A DNA stretch of 64,000 bases from positions 1 through 64,000 of the forward strand of contig JAYMTJ010000051.1 of assembly GCA_036897525.1 (NCBI GenBank), in the 5' to 3' direction. The DNA is from Pelargonium x hortorum (taxonomy: Eukaryota; Streptophyta; Magnoliopsida; Geraniales; Geraniaceae). The notes below the pieces were generated by a model. That model did no database searches and had not been told where the DNA came from. It saw only the letters and a program-made list of their open reading frames with translations. Each line of letters starts with the position of its first letter. The first letter of the stretch is position 1. Shown one piece after another: positions 38,308 through 50,166 of this stretch. The position numbers were made by a program, and so were the translations under genes.

Positions 38308-38336
38308 TTGATTGATCCAGTTCACATGCATATTAT
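38308..38336 (+). promoter_or_regulatory. Putative bacterial-type promoter of trnfM
   Basis: TTGATT at 38308..38313 and TATTAT at 38331..38336 are separated by 17 bases. This is the spacing and near-consensus sequence of a sigma70-type -35/-10 promoter, as used by the plastid-encoded polymerase. Transcription would start near 38343, giving a leader of about 13 bases before the tRNA. If the genome is mitochondrial such a promoter would not apply. The fit could also be chance in AT-rich DNA. Confidence 0.4.
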
Positions 38337-38355
38337 GTTATTGACAGATTATGAA

Positions 38356-38428
38356 CGCGGAGTAGAGTAGTTGATAAACTCGTGAGGCTCATGATCTCAA
38401 AACGTAGGTTCAAGTCCTGCCTCCGCTA
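38356..38428 (+). tRNA. trnfM: Initiator tRNA-fMet (CAT)
   Basis: This is the translation-start tRNA. The sequence folds fully: acceptor stem GCGGAG (38357-38362) with CTCCGC (38421-38426), D-stem GAGT/ACTC, and anticodon stem TGAGG/TCTCA. The anticodon loop is CTCATGA with anticodon CAT at 38390..38392. The T-stem is GTAGG/CCTGC with loop TTCAAGT. The outermost position, C at 38356 against T at 38427, does not pair, which is the hallmark of bacterial-type initiators. The discriminator base is A; CCA is not encoded. The 5' end CGCGGAGTAGAG is like plastid trnfM, while the CTCATGA loop, with G after the anticodon, is like plant and algal mitochondrial trnfM. The gene has no intron and no neighbouring gene in the window. 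Confidence 0.93.
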
Positions 38429-38430
38429 AG

Positions 38431-38451
38431 ATAATAAGGGATTCTTATAAT
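38431..38451 (+). other. Weak stem-loop just downstream of trnfM
   Basis: ATAAG at 38434..38438 and CTTAT at 38444..38448 pair across the loop GGATT. One mismatch and two further A-T pairs lie outside them. It begins three bases after the tRNA. It might help 3'-end formation or processing, but it is short, AT-rich and without a T run, so this is only a suggestion. Confidence 0.25.
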
Positions 38452-39244
38452 AAAACCCAGTGACGTGTACCTTTATTCTGTTATTCCTAAACTCATTTAC
38501 TAGCTCGTACGTAATAAGGACAAAACCTTAGCTACCTAGTGAGTAATCTCCATTTTAATAGGAAGCTTAATAAGCTTTCCTGCTTAGTTTATAAAGTCCT
38601 ATAAGGAATGGGTGGAGTAACCTAGGGGCAAAAGGTAATAAAAATGCTATACTTGTATAATGGCAGACTCAAAAGAAATTTAACGAGTACTTATGGGCTA
38701 CCCGAGTTTCTAAGAAAAAAAATGCAGTAATAGTAATTTGAGTCATAAATTTCCATAGAAGGTTTCTATTTTTATTAGTTCAACTGAGAGGCGCAGTGTT
38801 TAATGAAACGTAGGAATCTTGAATACAAAATCCCAGGATCCCCCAGATAGCGAAAAAAGACCTTGTTTTTTTAACTTACTTAAGTATAATTCAAGTAAAC
38901 AATCACTCTTATCTTATATAGATAGCTCTAACGAGGTTTTCCCAGCAATAAAATATAATAAAGGACCCTCTGGGGGCCCTTTGACTTCGCAACTTAAGAT
39001 CAGTATGTTCTTTCTCCTGTAAAGTTTATAGGGCAATATCGTGATGTGCAAATAGAAAAGAAGGTCCTGAAAAAAGGAAACCCGGTGGCTGAGTTGACTG
39101 CTATACTATAATTGTATATTAAGCGGGGACACAAATGTTTAACTTATCTCAGATAAGAAGATAATGTACGAAATAAAGATGTATTACTATACAGACTCTG
39201 GAGCTCCTCCTCTTTCTTTAACTAATTTCATAAATCTTTTTTGA
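38452..39244. other. Gene-free intergenic DNA
   Basis: No gene continues the tRNA unit. The 67-codon open frame at 38819..39022 is chance-sized. GGATCCCCCAGATA at 38835 resembles one arm of the palindrome at 11376. A GGACCC/GGGGCCC imperfect hairpin lies near 38962-38982. Confidence 0.5.
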
Positions 39245-39630
39245 CTAGACTAGTTTAAGTTTACTACAGGATATGTCTGATATGTTTACTATCCACTTCA
39301 CTTGCGCTTGTCTAAGAGTAACCCCTAAGAATAGCTCTCGTATTTTTAATATACCCAATATTGGTAAGGAAAACTGAATGCAAAGGTAAGCCTGCCAACC
39401 AAGTCGGTAACTCTGTAATCCTAACTCTATGGATCCTTCTAAGCTGGTCAATGACACCTGTTGAAAGCTCTCTAACTAACTCAAGGGAATACATAAGAAT
39501 AGATTCTCTTCTTCCTAAATACAACTTCTTACCTTCTAACCCTGACTCGGAAATCCCTGTCAATTGAGGTACCCTTGAAATCCTTTCAAAATACTCTTGA
39601 GTATCTTTCTTAACGCGCTTCCGCAAGTAT
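39245..39630 (-). other. Stop-poor block, weak coding candidate on the minus strand
   Basis: Two minus-strand frames (39245..39457 and 39312..39626) and one plus-strand frame (39361..39567) are open at the same time. The 104-codon minus frame begins at TTG, not ATG, and ends in TAG. Its translation is rich in Leu, Arg, Ile and Glu and looks protein-like, but I recognise no domain. A few frames of about 100 codons are expected by chance in 64 kb of this composition. I therefore list it as a block worth testing and not as a gene. Confidence 0.15.
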
Positions 39631-41066
39631 CTGGTATATTATGCTTCCCTCTTATTTAATCTGAATCCCCCTTCTAGAATTTCAATATCCGATACGAGTA
39701 TAAGTCAATTTAATAGCTTTACTGCGCGAAAAACTCTGGTACTAAATTATAGGGAATACCCACTTTTCGTACAAAAATGTGTAAGTCTTTCCAGAAAGTT
39801 TTCACTTACATTAATATATTTAATTACGAGTGTCAAAAGTTTAAGCTTTAGAGATAGGGCAAACTCTAATCTGAGAAATACACAAGCAAGATTGTCATAG
39901 CTGGGGCTCCCCTAAATTTAGGGCTGCTTTGTAACTACCTACAAAAAGGTACCCTGCATGCCCCCGCAAAGACTATTCAGGACCCTCCTACTACGGAAAT
40001 CTTCAAAACGAATTATTCAGCGAAACATTAAAATTGCCAAGCCTTCTTTAATTAAGACTTTTACCGGTTCTAAGAGGTTTTTTTTTTCAAATAGTATATC
40101 CTTGGAAGAGCCCCTTCAAAAAAACTTTATGTTTATAAAGCTGGCTGAGACTCGAAATGGGGGAGTCCCTTTCTTTATTGAAATTTATGAGCTAGTTTAG
40201 TCATTATGAGAATTTGTTTCCAGTAGTTAAGATTTAAAGAATATAGCAAAGATTTGAAGCTAAGTCAATTAAATTCTTTTTTTAGAGCCGGGTTTCTTTT
40301 GCTCGAAATCATGTCTTACTTCTTTAATTATAGAAATTGAATGAGAAATATGAAAAGCCAATTGAGATTACCAAGATAGAAAAGTGATTCAAGCTATTGT
40401 GCCAGTTAAAGAAAGATAGGAGACACGATAATGGATGAACCTCGACCCGAAATTATAAGGGGATATTCGCAGGTTTTTTAATAAGTTTAGGGGTCTAAAC
40501 CAAATCCTGTAGAGTAAAGTCAGGCCTGCAAGTGGGCCCCATACACTAAAAAAAGAGTAAGTATCAAACAGAGAAGGAGGATTGCTGGAGATAACATGGT
40601 CACGTAAAGAAGGTGGTTAATACTTGATTGAACCCCTAAAGTAAAGTATTCCTATTTTTATGCTCAATCATCAGATACTAGGGCCCTCGTATCATTGTAT
40701 AAGATTACAACAAAAGAAGATGTTGAAATACAGAGCTATGATAGGACAAATTGGAACATCAGCAACATCCTTATCTTTGCATTAAGTCGACCCTTAAAAC
40801 AAACTTCACGTTTGAACAGCATAAACCAAAACTCTTTACTGTAAGTAGGAAATTAAAAAAAACTCGTATTAGAGGTTTTTACAATAATAGTTATAGAAAA
40901 TCTTTAATTTAAGAGTTCAAGGTATAGTTACTTACTACTTAAGGGAAACGAAGGATTGAATTTTAAAGCTTCTAAAAGCCTTTTTATTTATAACTAATGT
41001 TTAAGGCTTGAAGCTAAATAAATTCCCTTAGCTCTAGCAAACTTAATAGCATAAGTTCAAAAGAGG
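39631..41066. other. Gene-free intergenic DNA
   Basis: No gene supported. The 80-codon open frame at 39958..40200 starts with ATG and is basic and serine-rich, with no recognised family and no ribosome-binding site that I can see. Otherwise featureless. Confidence 0.5.
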
Positions 41067-41085
41067 CATCCTCGTTTAGAGGATG
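41067..41085. other. Small perfect stem-loop
   Basis: CATCCTC at 41067..41073 pairs with GAGGATG at 41079..41085 around the loop GTTTA. It is isolated from any gene. Confidence 0.6.
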
Positions 41086-42060
41086 GAGTACTACTCAAAT
41101 AACCTCGATTTTTTATTCTATATAAATTTCCAAAGCCTGGATATGCCTAAGATTAATAATATCCCAAGCTCCTTATGTTATATGCCTTACTCTTAGATAT
41201 ATAGATATAGCAGTATCGGTTTTTTATTACTACATTTCTATTACCAGGTTTCGAACTAGCAGAGGGGTCTCTGGGAAAAGATAGGGTAGCGAGTGGAATA
41301 ATATAGGTTGTACAACTAATTAATAAAGGTATTTTGTGCTCGAAGAAATTCAAGTAAAAAAGGAGGATAAGATAACTTATTATGATTCCTGGTTATTTAT
41401 AGTTTAGGAAGTCACTCTCTTAACTTATCTTTGCTTTGGCTTTTGGTGTTTGTTGAGCGAACAGATTCTATTCCTAATGATTGACATTGACAGTATAAGG
41501 AAGTTCACAGAATATAGTTTTGGGATTGCAAGAGAGCTTTCCTTAAAGATGCTTTATTCCGAATTGTAGAAATATGCATTTTATTTTAGTCAATAAGTTA
41601 TTAATAAATGTTCTAATATTTCATTATTTCTATGTAATATAGGGGGATTTGTTGGGTAGTAGTTAATACTGTAATTAATAGATTTCATGATTATTTTTCT
41701 GCCATGTGTTTTCAATTTGTAGCGTCTTCTAATTACAGCACCTTTTAGATTGACTAGATGGAATAAGAAAGTGCTAATACCAGTTAGTCAGTGGAATGAA
41801 TATTGTATATCAGGAAGCAAGCAGAAATGTCTGTTTAGTTTCAAAAGGTAAAACTGCAAATAGAATTCTGACAAAGCTTGGCTCACAAATACAAAACCCA
41901 AAGAATCTGGTTTCCATTAGAAGGTTTAGGTGTATCTTGTTACTGTAATTCGAGCTGGCATGGCATTGACCGGCTTTAACTCCTATGTGGCTAGCTTGCA
42001 CTTGCATTTACTCTCATGTCCACCTTTAGAGCTCCAACTAAAAAACTAATAAGAGAGGAA
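41086..42060. other. Gene-free intergenic DNA
   Basis: Two minus-strand open frames, 41153..41353 and 41810..42007, are chance-sized and unrecognised. No repeat or RNA gene is seen. Confidence 0.55.
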
Positions 42061-42086
42061 CTTCCATTTCTATCCTCAAGGAAATA
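42061..42086 (+). repeat. Dispersed repeat, copy 2 of a pair
   Basis: TTTCTATCCTCAAGGAAAT at 42067..42085 is identical to 13733..13751 and in the same orientation. Flanking similarity fades within about ten bases, so only a short core survives. Confidence 0.6.
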
Positions 42087-45000
42087 CTAAGGGAATATCA
42101 AGCATCGGAATAAAGCTTTAACTAGCCTTGCTTTCAGCTCCATCAGCTATAGCTTGCTAGAAAATCTCTATAATAGAAACTAGAAATAGATTCCCTGTTA
42201 AAAAGAGAAATTCCTCTTGCTTGTATCTCCTATTTGAGTCTGAAACTGGGAAGTAAGATTTTTTATTGTTAACCTTAAGGTGCTTAGCGCACGCAAATGC
42301 CCTAACCTTGACTTTAGATTACCATAAATACGGGGAATCTCCTACGAGAGGTCTCTGATTTAATAGTAATAACTGTTAGAATAGAACCGCTGTATAATTT
42401 AACGTTGTGCTGTGCTCTAAGTTGGAAGGTTTTCCTCTTTACTTTTTTGTTACTTGAGATCGGAATAGCGTTAGGAAAAAAAATGTTCTCTATTAGTAGT
42501 TTACCGATCCATGTTAGTTAAGTAATAGATACCTTTTGAGAATGGAAAAAGGAAAAGGATTCTATCTGGGTACTGAACCTAACTCAAAAAAATGCATGTA
42601 TCTATTACAAAGAATTTTTTTCTGAATAACTTATTTAGTACAAACTTCAGATAGAGACTCGGTATAACCCGAGGTGCCTAGTTGATACATCTCCATCATA
42701 ATTAGAGTATTACTCCTTAATCAGGATCGAGTTAAAATAAGGGGTTTTTATAGCTATGGTATACTTTTAAAGCAGTAGTATAAGATCCATCAATTGTACA
42801 GTTATTCTAGTTATGTAACCTTCTTCTAAATCCTCTTTATATTTAAAGGTAAAGACAGGTACTGAAAAGGGGGCACGGATGAGACAGTATTTTGGTACTT
42901 AGTTAGTAATAAGCAAAACCCGTATATTAGAAAAGTTTCTATTCAGGAAGCCCTGCTTACTTACAAAGAAGCTATTCTAAGACAAAGCGGGATTCGAAGT
43001 ATTTCTCAACTAAGAGTTCCTTCTAAATTTTGGAAACTTTGAGATTTATACTCCTATACGTACTAGGGGTTTTCGTTATCTTTTTGCTTCGTTTGTATTG
43101 GTTAACTTCAGAAAGAAATTCCTAGTATCTCTAGTCAAAGATATTTTACAAAACAAACATTCAAAAGAAATTGAAAGAAAAAAATGTGGGGTATAACATT
43201 CCTATAATGTTTACAGAACCGACAGAGGTGCCTATTATTCTTCTAAGTTAGACCTAACCTAGGAATTTCTCGTCAAAAACAAAAAGATATCCATGTGTGA
43301 GATTTGGCTAACCTACTTCCAATTTACGTTAAGAAAAGTTGTTCGTCTGTTATTAAAAATTTTAGATTTATCTGTCCTGGAGAACTTTCTTACACCCCTA
43401 TACCTGGTGGGATACAGGCGATCCAATTGGTATTAAATGGGGTCTTTCTAATAAATAAAAGGGTTGATACAACATGGAACTCTTATAATTAGAAATAGAA
43501 AACTAGTGGAATATTTTTAGTAACTTGGAAGAAGACTAAGAAAAAAGCGGTATAGATGATCTTTCCTCACTTCCCGGATTTCATTTTAAAAAGTGCTCTC
43601 AAGAATACACCAGATATGAAAGCGTTAACCAAGAAATATCCATGAGCATAAGATTTGCAGCTGGACTTCAGAGGAATCCCTTCCCTAGATTGCTAATAAA
43701 GACTATTTATACTAAAAAGGAGGTGCGTAAAAAAAGATTCCTTTAAGAACTCTTCGAAGCACAGAAGAGAGGCTATAAATAACACAGTTCGTAAACAGGA
43801 GTTCTTGAATCTATAGAGGTATCCCCATCAAATGCAGAGGCTGGGCAAGCTATGGGAGCTGCTTGAATATATTTAATACCTGCATCCTATTAGAATTATG
43901 GGGCTACCCTTTTTTTGATAGTATAGGTTTTGTTATAAATCTACTTTAAGACGCCAGGCCGCACTTTTTTGAAATCTATACATAGGTAAAAGAGGTGGAG
44001 TTATACCTAGGTAGTATTTGCAAGAAAAGACACAAGGGGGTTGGGTTATAGTTTGTTTAATTGGTTAGTTAAAATATACCGCTCATAACGGTTATGTTGT
44101 CGAGTTAGGCCTACTACTATAAAATAAAACTAAGCAACGTAGAATAGTTTTCTGATGAGACCGCACTAAGAGTTCTACGGGTCCACTTTCACTTTCTTTT
44201 GAGCGTTCTCAGCCGTTTGTGTAGGTTCCAACAACCCCTTATTAATATTCGTACACCAGTCCCTTATCCAATTTCAAATTGTTGCTTCGGGACTTGTAGT
44301 AAGTACCTTAAAAGTTATATATACTTCGAGCCAAATCTTATGGCTTTAATTTAATTCGTCCTTGATTGCACAAGTGAAAGTCTCTAATAAAAAGTACGGC
44401 GAGGGTTCTTCTTAGGGATCCAGAGCTTCGAAAGTTTTACTAAATTAGCCAAACCTAGTGTACATAATATATATATGTAGCTTCTTTTTTAGATAAAAGC
44501 AGGGCAGGGATTTCTTTTGATCGTGCCCTGATAAATACTAGAAAAGTTCTGTTATATCCCACTAAACTGGATTCAAGTTTCCCTTGATACGTATTCTTGG
44601 GGGTAATTTGTTTAAAAAAAGGAAATATGTAAAGCTCTTTTTTTAGAGGAGCTCACCAGCCTTTTCTGTAAAATTAGTATCTAACATACTTTAGAACAAT
44701 TTCAAAATGTATTTGAACCAAGACAGGAAAGGGCGCTAAAAGTATTAATTAGAAAATCAATCTCGGACCTAGGCTCCACAAGAAGTACATGGCACGAGAC
44801 AAAAATCTTAAACTATATCCCTGTGTAAACTACCCTACTCGATAAGCTTACTTATGGCATTCAGTGTGACCCTCTTAATTATCGTTTTTTGAAGCGGAAC
44901 TTATTGTGAGTTTCAACTAAAAACCGTAGAAATGGGATTGGATTGCTTATTAATAACTTTTTTTTGTATTCTGATGTTGATTACTCTTAATTTCATACAT

Positions 45001-45963
45001 CCCTCGTTGCTCTCGATGGAATCCGGGTATAGATTTTCTTTCTACGAGAACCCTGTAGACCTCACTTTTGAGAATATCTTACTACAGAATTTAGGGCTCT
45101 CCTTTTAGATAATTTGAGTCTTTTTAGGATTTAGAGAAAGCATTACTACTTAACTACACAGGATACCTCATACTAAAAAAAATCCTGCTTTTTTTATACT
45201 CTTAATTTAGAGGCAACCCCGACTCCTTGCCGACATTATCTTTGAATCTTTTTTTATCAGTGTAAGTAAACTAGCCCCTTGCTTATTCTACTCAATACAA
45301 TTCACAGCGTGCAATAGCCAGCGCCTATATGAGATACTTCTTCTTACTATGCCAAGAATCCAACTCTCACTCTTAAGCTCCTATTCTCTTTCGTTCGACC
45401 TTTTCTTCTTTCTCGTATTGGAACTTTGTGAACGTGATTTAGGTATTCTGTTAGTTGTCAGTGTAATCATAATATACACCTTGCTAGCTTGTATGTAATA
45501 GATCTCCGCTAGACTCTGTTAGTCGTACTTTGGACCATCCACTTGGACTGGTATTGACTTTCAATTGGGTTTAGGAATGCTTACTGAGTTTACTGTTTGC
45601 ATAGTATATATTCTTAATGTTCCCTCTTAGTTTGGATCCTTAAGCAGGGCACCTAGGAAGAAGAGAATCTATATATTCAGTTTTATCTACCTTCACAGGT
45701 GTACCTTTACTACCATAGTAAGTCTTAGAATTTCCTTTACTTTGGAGTTTGGCGTTCCTTAAGCTGACAAGAGCTAATACATATTTATCGGAGAAGTACC
45801 TTCAACTGTCGTTACCTAACTTCCAAAGAGCAAATTGGTACAACCTGAGTTGAGTCCTAAATGTACAGGTTCAGGAAATCGAATAAGTTGGCCAGAGGTC
45901 AAGCAAGATAGACTCTAGCTATACCATCACCTCTAAGCTCATCTATCTTTAACTAGAGAATCA
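42087..45963. other. Gene-free intergenic DNA
   Basis: Nearly 3.9 kb without a supported gene. The 62-codon open frame at 43304..43492 is unrecognised. Near-palindromes CATAACGGTTATG (44084) and TACATAATATATATATGTA (44460) are seen. Otherwise featureless. Confidence 0.55.
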
Positions 45964-46010
45964 GTTTATCAGTTAAAGAGGTTTGTGCCCCAGATAGTCC
46001 TTTATGAATA
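45964..46010 (+). repeat. Family B core repeat
   Basis: GTTTATCAGTTAAAGAGG, then TTTGTGCCCCAGATAGTCC, then TTTATGAATA. It lines up throughout with the copy at 1921..1976, sharing AAGAGG or AAAGAGG, GTGCC and GTCCTTTATGAAT. There is no TATAG tract in front. Confidence 0.5.
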
Positions 46011-47590
46011 ATAAATAAACTTTCTGACTAGAAAAAACTATAACTAGAAAGCATAGCTTATCTGAATATAAACTTATTTATTGTTTCGTGCTCTTACCAG
46101 AACTAATAAGAAAAGTAGGGGCGATTACACTCTATTTGAGAGGCTATATGCGGGATATCCTTACTATAACAAAAAAAAGCAGAACCCAAAGAAAACCAAG
46201 GTTTTATAAGCTATTGGCTATAACGTAAGTAAAAGAATTCTAAAAGGAGAGGATTTCGAGTACAAGGTACAGGCACCCGTTAAGCAAAGCAAGGGACTAA
46301 CTACAGGTTTCCTCTTTAGTTTAGCTAGAGTTTAAGTGGGGGGGACCCTTTATTATTCCAATTGTATTAGAACAAATTACTCTGGTCTTATAAAATAAAA
46401 GCTATGTTTTAACCATAAAGAAGAGGTTAACTATCTATGCTAAAACTCTTATTAAAGACTTAAGATTAACATTTAGGTTATGTTTTTTGAGTATCACTCG
46501 GTTTTTTTTACTCAACTAAATGCCATGTACCCAAAATTATCATACCCTATGAGCGCTCCCACTCAGAACTGAGAAAAAGTAGATAAGCATGCTTACCCTC
46601 AAAGAGATCCAGTTAGCTCTTTTTAATAGTAATTTGAAGAATCTTTGCTCTCTAAAAGTTATCCTTTAAAAGAAATCCGGTCTAGACCTTTAACTGCATA
46701 AAAACTCTTAGCACTCCTATACTAAAGAAGAATTACAAGAAGAGTTCGCCTATAACTTACTCATTACAGTTGATCCAGTATAAACTAATCTTTGATCTGA
46801 GGCAAAAGAGAATCCTGGCTTTAGTGCCTTTCGTGCTTTAGTGAGGTTTATTTCCTGGTTTTTTAGTTCTATTATATTTATATGCTAGCCTTTTTGTAGA
46901 GAGTTTCGTCTCAATATTAAGACAGATGTATTATCTGGGAAATAATAAAAAGGCACACAAAGGATCCTTTCATCCCAGCACATAATCACCCATATTTATT
47001 TCTCACTCAACAAGGGACGGATCATCTTAGTTGGTGCTTTGTAATCGGAAGAAAGGAGTTCCATTCCGCAGGATTTGATCTTGGAGCACTATCGAGCTAC
47101 TTGACCCTCGCTTTTCTTTTTTTCTTCGTAACTCTAATTTCAATTTAGTGAAGGAAATAGAACCTAACTGCACTCCTATGGGGGCGTTTTACCACTAGGG
47201 TACCGGGGAATTTGTAAGAGAAGAGGTGCTCATATACTTTTTTTTTAACTTTACCTTTACAGGAACAAAGACTTTATAAGGCTTAGACTTACTGCGACAG
47301 GTATTACAAAAAGTATAAAGAAGGAAATCGAAAGTAGTAGACGTCCTAAATTTGATACTTCAAGTACAGTTGTTTTAGGAAGCAGCTCGACTCCAAGAGT
47401 TCTGACTGATATTAAACTGAGGAATATAGCCCTTGTGTAGTAAGCAACTTGGATACTCTATTAATGAATACTAAAAAGTCTTATCCCCTTTCGCCAGGAA
47501 ATGACTACCTTTTAGAGTAGAGAATACAAAATGTAATGGCCGGGGTAGTAACTAAAGCACTAATTAAGACTAGTCGTAATTTTAAGCAAA
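46011..47590. other. Gene-free intergenic DNA
   Basis: No open frame above chance length and no recognisable repeat. A GGATCC site lies in AGGATCCTTTCAT near 46960, similar to AGGATCCTTTCAT near 30501. Confidence 0.5.
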
Positions 47591-47627
47591 CTTGCGAGGA
47601 TTCGGTAGAGGTTGACTAACTCGCAAG
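47591..47627. other. Stem-loop with 8-bp GC-rich stem
   Basis: CTTGCGAG at 47591..47598 pairs perfectly with CTCGCAAG at 47620..47627 across a 21-base loop. Part of the loop, GAGGTTGACTAAC, resembles GAGGTTGTTGACTAAC near 55408. It does not fold as a tRNA. Function unknown. Confidence 0.55.
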
Positions 47628-48368
47628 GAATCTCAAAGCAATCTCTTTTGAAATATAGATAAATGAGTAGCCTTCTGTTACTATTTGCAAAAGAAAAAAA
47701 TGAAAAAAGCCTAAATATAAAGAAAATATAAGAGCATTTTTTGTTAATAAATGGAAAGAAATTCTATAAGTAACTAGACAATAAAGTGCCCTTTTGCTAG
47801 AATAAAAGGATTCCCTATACCAAAAGACAAGGCTGCCGAGGAGACAGGTTTAAATTGGAGTACCCTTATGAGAAACCAGAATAAAAATGACTAGATTAAA
47901 CTGGATAACGTGTGTCTTTTCTTTGTCCTGCGGTTTTGCTGTTAGTGTTTTTGGTCTTACGTGTGTATGGTACGTACTATTTATTATATACCCTATAGGC
48001 CTTAACCTAAAAAAAAGATTGGTTACTCGGTAAAATGGATACCTTCTCTACAATATAAGGGTTTCTCCCCTCTCTTATTGATAAGCACATAAACGCAAGA
48101 GGAATTCTCCTTAAAACTATAAATGCTACTAATGACTAATGGATACAATTAGAACTATAACTATCTAGCTACTCGAGCGATACAGCTATCTTCCTTATCC
48201 TGAATCTATTTCTATTTTCTATTCTTAGAAGTCTATATCATCCTATTATACTCCTATAGTAGGAAACTCTAACTCATCTAATACTAAACTTGTCTTCCTT
48301 TTGTATTGTAACCTCAATTATTCTGAGGATTTTACATGGCCACAAGAAGCTTAGGCTTGGTTTTATTA
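47628..48368. other. Gene-free intergenic DNA
   Basis: Nothing recognised. A TATAC-like patch around 47970-47995 is too short to class with the other tracts. Confidence 0.5.
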
Positions 48369-48473
48369 AGGGGTTCGAATGCGCTTAGTTAATTACTAAT
48401 CCCTCGGATCTTCGCCTCTATTTTATTTGTCTTTCAGCGAGTAGCTTGCATTGTTATTGTTCACAATCTCGTA
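48369..48473 (+). repeat. Dispersed repeat D, copy 1
   Basis: GGTTCGAATGC, ATTACTAATCCCTCGGATC, GAGTAGC and TGTTATTGTTC occur in this order. The same order is found at 49932..50020 as GGTTCGAATGC, ATTACCAATCCCTTAGATCC, GAGTAGC and TGTTATTGTTC, with several short gaps. GGTTCGAATG looks like a tRNA T-loop, but no cloverleaf can be drawn. Confidence 0.55.
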
Positions 48474-49931
48474 AATTAATATGTATTAATCAAGGTCTCT
48501 AGACTTATAGAATAAAGGGAAGCTCTTCAAAACCCCTTTTAGAGTTAGAGATATTTTAGCATAAAAAAAAGGCTTCTTTATTAGACTAAGAAATAAATCA
48601 TTTAAACACCCTTTTTGATATAATAAAAAAAAACTTTTTAATAAATAATCGTTTATGTATGATCCTACATCTCTTTAATTGACCAGGACTTAACTAACTT
48701 GTTTTCAGCTCTCTAATACCTTAGAAGTTATTAACACTCTGCTTTGGTTTTTGTACTGCCGAAGTTCTCTCCCGTTTCACAAGTAACGAAAAAACTCCTT
48801 TACCCAATGTGAAATAAAGTCCCTTTTGGGTTGACTAATAAAGAGTAACTTCCTGGTTTATATACTATAAAGGGTTCCTATACTATAATACGATTACCAT
48901 TCCCTATCGAGAAAATTTAGTAAGCCAGCCGACTTACCCTTGGGCTAGTTATATGAACTTAGGAAACACCCACTTAAAATATCGAGGAAAAGAAAATTGT
49001 TAATACTTCGTGGTATACCTTGCTTAGAAATTCCCAGTAAACATAGACTAAACAATACTACAAAGACCCCTTTGAATTCCTATTCCTGATAGAGAAACCC
49101 CTCCTTTAAAGCCCAGCACTTAGTGTTATAATACCAATTGCTCTCACTGAAGGATTTTTTTTAATTCTATTTCATCTACATTTAACTTTTCTCTTCTCTA
49201 TTAACTAAAAGCTTATTGGGTTTTTTGCATACCTTTTACTTTACAAGAGCCTGTAGGAATAGAATAGGTCAGACAAAAAAGACAGGTGAAGTTAAGGGTT
49301 GTCCGCTCTATCAAGTATTTAGCTAAAATCTGTATTTAGGAGTAATACCAAACTTTTTTAATCATATAGTTTTATTTAAGCCGTAGGGCTTACCCGGCCA
49401 GTAAACTTAGAAGTTATATCTTTAGCTTCGGACTGACATACACCTCCCAGACCTTAGATCCTAAAAAGTTATAGGCCTATGTCTCTTGTATTTATTAGAG
49501 CTCCCAAGAGTTGGTATTACGGATAATTCCATACCTATTGTATTGAAAAAACTCTATCCATTGCGGGAAAGGGTAAAGGCTTATACTTAGCAAAAGCTAT
49601 GTAAGATTTTCTCTGTTCAAACCTAGTTCTCAACAAACTTATATCCCCAACCCCAAGGAGATCCTTTAACTCTTAGCTTTTCTTGTATAATTCTCAACCC
49701 CCGGAATACGCGTACTTGCATATGTATCGAAAGTAAAACTAAAAACCTGCCGGAAAAGTGGACCCTTAATTAAATAGAGCTCCACTAGCAACTACACAGA
49801 CAGGTACTTCTCCTAGCGAATGCAAGAAACTTTTATATAATCACTGAAGTTATATCTTGTTATTTTCTTCTCATAAAAAAACTTTCCGAACTTGGAAATC
49901 CAAGATAGAGCCGACTTAGTTGACCGTAACC
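48474..49931. other. Gene-free intergenic DNA
   Basis: No gene, no clear repeat. The sequence is AT-rich with several short A and T runs. Confidence 0.5.
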
Positions 49932-50020
49932 AAAAGGTTCGAATGCTGAATTACCAATCCCTTAGATCCTTGGTTCTATATCTGTATTTTAGAGAGTAGC
50001 TGTTATTGTTCGATATCGCA
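49932..50020 (+). repeat. Dispersed repeat D, copy 2
   Basis: This copy matches 48369..48473 in order and orientation but is about 16 bases shorter through several gaps. A TATAG tract and family B core follow directly at 50036, which is not the case after copy 1. Confidence 0.55.
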
Positions 50021-50035
50021 TCTATGTTCTTAAAG

Positions 50036-50166
50036 AGTATGTGGTATTAGAATCTAGTTATAGTATATTAGAAGAATAGATATTATTCTATTGTTATGGA
50101 TAGAATTGTCTAGTCAGGGACTCTAGTCCCCAGCTTTTATCGTTAATGAGGTAAGCTTGCTTAGAC
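50036..50166 (+). repeat. TATAG tract plus family B core
   Basis: An AT-rich tract (50036-50105) is followed by a small stem-loop, GGGAC/GTCCC around TCTA, at 50117..50130. Then comes the core CAGCTTTTATCGTTAATGAG. It ends with GGTAAGCTTGCTTAGA at 50150..50165, which is identical to 52186..52201. The stem-loop is in the place of GGGAGAGTTCCC in the 58 kb copy. Confidence 0.55.

Noticed and set aside
38341-38346. TTGACA, a perfect -35-like hexamer inside the trnfM leader
   Set aside because: A partner -10 box would fall inside the tRNA and does not resemble the consensus.
39958-40200. 80-codon ATG-initiated open frame with basic residues
   Set aside because: I considered a ribosomal-protein fragment because of its basic start, but no motif of any ribosomal protein can be placed.
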